Shown here piece by piece: positions 62,333-64,000 of a DNA stretch of 64,000 nucleotides. This DNA comes from JBPEWY01 sp965224095 (GTDB taxonomy: Bacteria; Bacteroidota; Bacteroidia; Flavobacteriales; Flavobacteriaceae), in contig OZ245039.1 of assembly GCA_965224095.1 (NCBI GenBank), positions 3,472,001 through 3,536,000 of the forward strand. The letters are read 5' to 3'. How positions within the stretch are numbered: position 1 is the stretch's first letter; every line of letters starts with the position of its first letter. Position numbers and translations under genes: made by a program. The notes under the pieces are model-generated. The model saw nothing but the letters and a program-made list of their open reading frames with translations, made no database searches and was not told where the DNA came from.

Positions 62333-63447
62333 ACCATATTATCTAAATTTAATGCTTCTTTGTAAACACCTACGGTATTGGCAGCCATTGTGGATGCTGT
62401 AAATTCAGGAATTAGCTTATCAAACGACCTGGAAGTAAACTTTTCGGCGAGTTCTGTATCATCGGCAAGTCTTTTTATATGTGCTACCAGCATTTTTGCG
62501 TCCCTGGGCTCTGTAAGCAATCCGTTGATGTTGTGTTTTATTACTTCAGGAATCCCTCCGACATTAGTACTTACTACCGGGACTTTATGGTAAAAAGATT
62601 CGTATACAACCAATGGCAACCCTTCACTTACAGAGGTGATTAACGTGATATTGAATTGAGGAATAAAATTGGCTGCGTTTTCCGTATAGCCCATAAAACT
62701 CACATGATCTTTCAGATCCAGTTGCTCTATTTTTTGTAAAAGAGGCGGGGTGTCTTCCGAAAAAGTACCCATTTGAACAAAATGAAAATCGGTACACTTA
62801 TGTTTATGAACCAATATACGGGCCACCTCAATAAAAGTGTCCAAGTCTTTTGCAAACATATGATTCCCGATATTCCCAATTACTTTTACATGTGGTTTCA
62901 AATTTAATTTGTCCCTTAACTGAAAAGGCGTTTTGGTACTTAGCGAGTTCAGCACCAGACCATCATAAACAGTGACGGGGATGTTTTTGTTTTGAACGGC
63001 CCGGAGGGTTACCTCTCTCACTTTTTCAGAAACGCAGATAATCTTTTTAATTTTCGGATAGTTGTATTTATAGCGTGTTTGTTTTCGCTTTCTTATGGGA
63101 AAACTGGTTTTTTTACTAAAAACAAAAGGAGGGAGCGATTTCATCTTATCCGCAATAATGGCAACCATCAGGGCACTGGGCCCGTGAATATGGATCAAAT
63201 CTATTTTCTTTTTCCTGCAAACCTGAATTAATTTACGAATAAATCTGGGATCTACCTTCGTAAGCATAGGAGCCGTTTCAAACGAAAATTCGGTTTGTGC
63301 CAGTCGCTGGTGAAATTTGGTGTTTCTGGCACACAGGAAAGACATGTTTATCTCCGGATAAGCAGTACTGATTTCGGTACATAAATTCATCATCTGAACG
63401 CCTCCGCCTCCCCAGCCTTTCGTAATTACCAATTGCAATACGTTCAT
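62329..63447 (-). CDS. Glycosyltransferase, GT4-type
   Basis: A 372-residue GT-B-fold glycosyltransferase. The N-terminal loop is WGGGGVQMMNLCTEIS (about 12-27) and the donor-binding motif TSVSEGLPLVVYESFYHKVP with VVSTNVGGIPEVI is in the C-terminal half. It probably adds a sugar during surface polysaccharide or glycan assembly. It lies 2 bases after the polysaccharide pyruvyl transferase gene, suggesting one exopolysaccharide or lipid-linked glycan operon that continues beyond the window. Donor and acceptor sugars are unknown. Confidence 0.9.
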   Translation of the reverse strand: MNVLQLVITKGWGGGGVQMMNLCTEISTAYPEINMSFLCARNTKFHQRLAQTEFSFETAPMLTKVDPRFIRKLIQVCRKKKIDLIHIHGPSALMVAIIADKMKSLPPFVFSKKTSFPIRKRKQTRYKYNYPKIKKIICVSEKVREVTLRAVQNKNIPVTVYDGLVLNSLSTKTPFQLRDKLNLKPHVKVIGNIGNHMFAKDLDTFIEVARILVHKHKCTDFHFVQMGTFSEDTPPLLQKIEQLDLKDHVSFMGYTENAANFIPQFNITLITSVSEGLPLVVYESFYHKVPVVSTNVGGIPEVIKHNINGLLTEPRDAKMLVAHIKRLADDTELAEKFTSRSFDKLIPEFTASTMAANTVGVYKEALNLDNMV

Positions 63448-63449
63448 AT

Positions 63450-64000
63450 TTACAAGTTTAAATAATCAAATACTTTTTGCGAAAAAACCCGGTTAATTTC
63501 CCGACATTCTTCCAGTACACCTGAATATGATTTTAGAAATTTCAGATCGTTTTTGTACCTGGAAAAAGTAGATATAACCGGCGTATATTTAAAGTCATAA
63601 AATTTCGAAGAATTTGGAAATACCATAACTTTTTTTCCAAGCAGGATTGCCCAGTACATGGCGTGATAACTGTCGGTTAAAATAATATCGGTTTCTCCTA
63701 TAAATTGAACCACACCTTCAAAATCAGCCTGATTTGACATAGAGGGAAGGTCTTTGAACTTTTCAATTACTTTTTTACGGCGCAGCGTTTTTTTATGAAA
63801 GATTACCCCAATTTCATTTTTAAGATTAAAAGAGGTATCAAAAATAGGATGCATACAGCTCACACAAGGCACCCAGGACTCCTTCATTTTGTAATCTCTA
63901 ACACCTACCAATCCAAACTCGGAGGTGTCAATATTGTATTTCGATACCCTGCCAAAAGTATATTTTCTATGTGAATTGTGGCCTACACCCCAAAGAACGG
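63450..64000 (-). CDS. Polysaccharide pyruvyl transferase family protein (5' end beyond the window)
   Basis: The frame is open to the right edge, so the start is missing; 183 codons are visible. The upstream part reads LWGVGHNSHRKYTFGRVSKY, a WG-G-G-N type pattern of the polysaccharide pyruvyl transferase family (donor-side loop), then VGVRDYK. The C-terminal part has ESWVPCVSCMHPIFDTS and DIILTDSYHAMYWAILLGKK, the family's conserved T-D-S-Y-H segment. It adds pyruvate ketals to sugars in exopolysaccharides. The gene is followed at once by the glycosyltransferase gene. Confidence 0.85.
   Translation of the reverse strand, partial: VLWGVGHNSHRKYTFGRVSKYNIDTSEFGLVGVRDYKMKESWVPCVSCMHPIFDTSFNLKNEIGVIFHKKTLRRKKVIEKFKDLPSMSNQADFEGVVQFIGETDIILTDSYHAMYWAILLGKKVMVFPNSSKFYDFKYTPVISTFSRYKNDLKFLKSYSGVLEECREINRVFSQKVFDYLNL

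Overview
The window is a chromosome segment of a Bacteroidota bacterium, most likely a member of the Flavobacteriaceae. Four things point there: the rpmB-rpmG-DUF4295-ftsY-rimO neighbourhood, type IX secretion (T9SS) C-terminal sorting domains of both type A and type B, a bacillithiol ligase (bshC), and start regions that lack Shine-Dalgarno sequences but often carry Bacteroidota-type -7 boxes (TAnnTTTG). I see no rRNA, tRNA, CRISPR array, insertion sequence or prophage.

Left part (1-11.4 kb): the end of cinA, a ribosomal-protein operon (L28, L33, DUF4295), ftsY, a DUF2911 protein and rimO. A leftward block follows: a carboxypeptidase-regulatory-domain protein, a probable outer-membrane barrel and an M14 metallopeptidase. 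bshC then reads rightward.

Surface block (11.4-16.3 kb): a ThuA-domain lipoprotein and two paralogous malectin-Kelch proteins. The first ends in a T9SS type A signal and the second in a dockerin type I-like calcium-loop pair. Next comes a housekeeping stretch (16.3-26 kb): SIMPL protein, guaA, a five-LysM protein fused to a periplasmic-binding-like domain, a DUF922 protein, a lipoprotein, pyrG and yidC.

Giant repeat adhesin and FAS1 region (26-33.3 kb): a 1647-residue T9SS protein carries ten back-to-back 255-bp repeats that are nearly identical in DNA. It converges on a lipoprotein with four FAS1 domains that arose by an internal duplication. Metabolic and small-function genes follow (33.4-47.2 kb): mnmA, a nitronate monooxygenase-like enzyme, DUF3179, VOC, two PF00756-type esterases, a DUF1624 membrane acyltransferase-like protein, a beta-lactamase-fold protein lacking the usual Ser, a thioredoxin-like protein, lysA, sucC, a tandem pair of related membrane proteins, a TerB-like protein and hsp20.

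Right part (47.2-64 kb): almost entirely leftward. It holds uvrB, two ~917-residue T9SS type B proteins flanking an esterase lipoprotein, an ABC exporter pair, a nucleoid-associated protein, a PRiA4_ORF3-like protein, ctaA, a CCA-adding-type enzyme, a threonylcarbamoyl-AMP synthase, a glycosyltransferase, and the 3' part of a polysaccharide pyruvyl transferase that runs off the window.

Most convergent gene pairs are separated by clean bidirectional hairpin terminators or share overlapping stop codons. The most unusual items are the 10 x 255 bp array, the malectin-Kelch pair with swapped C-terminal anchors, a terminator hairpin lying inside the first codons of a membrane-protein gene after sucC, the Ser-to-Asn change in the serine-hydrolase motif, and a palindrome overlapping the hsp20 promoter.
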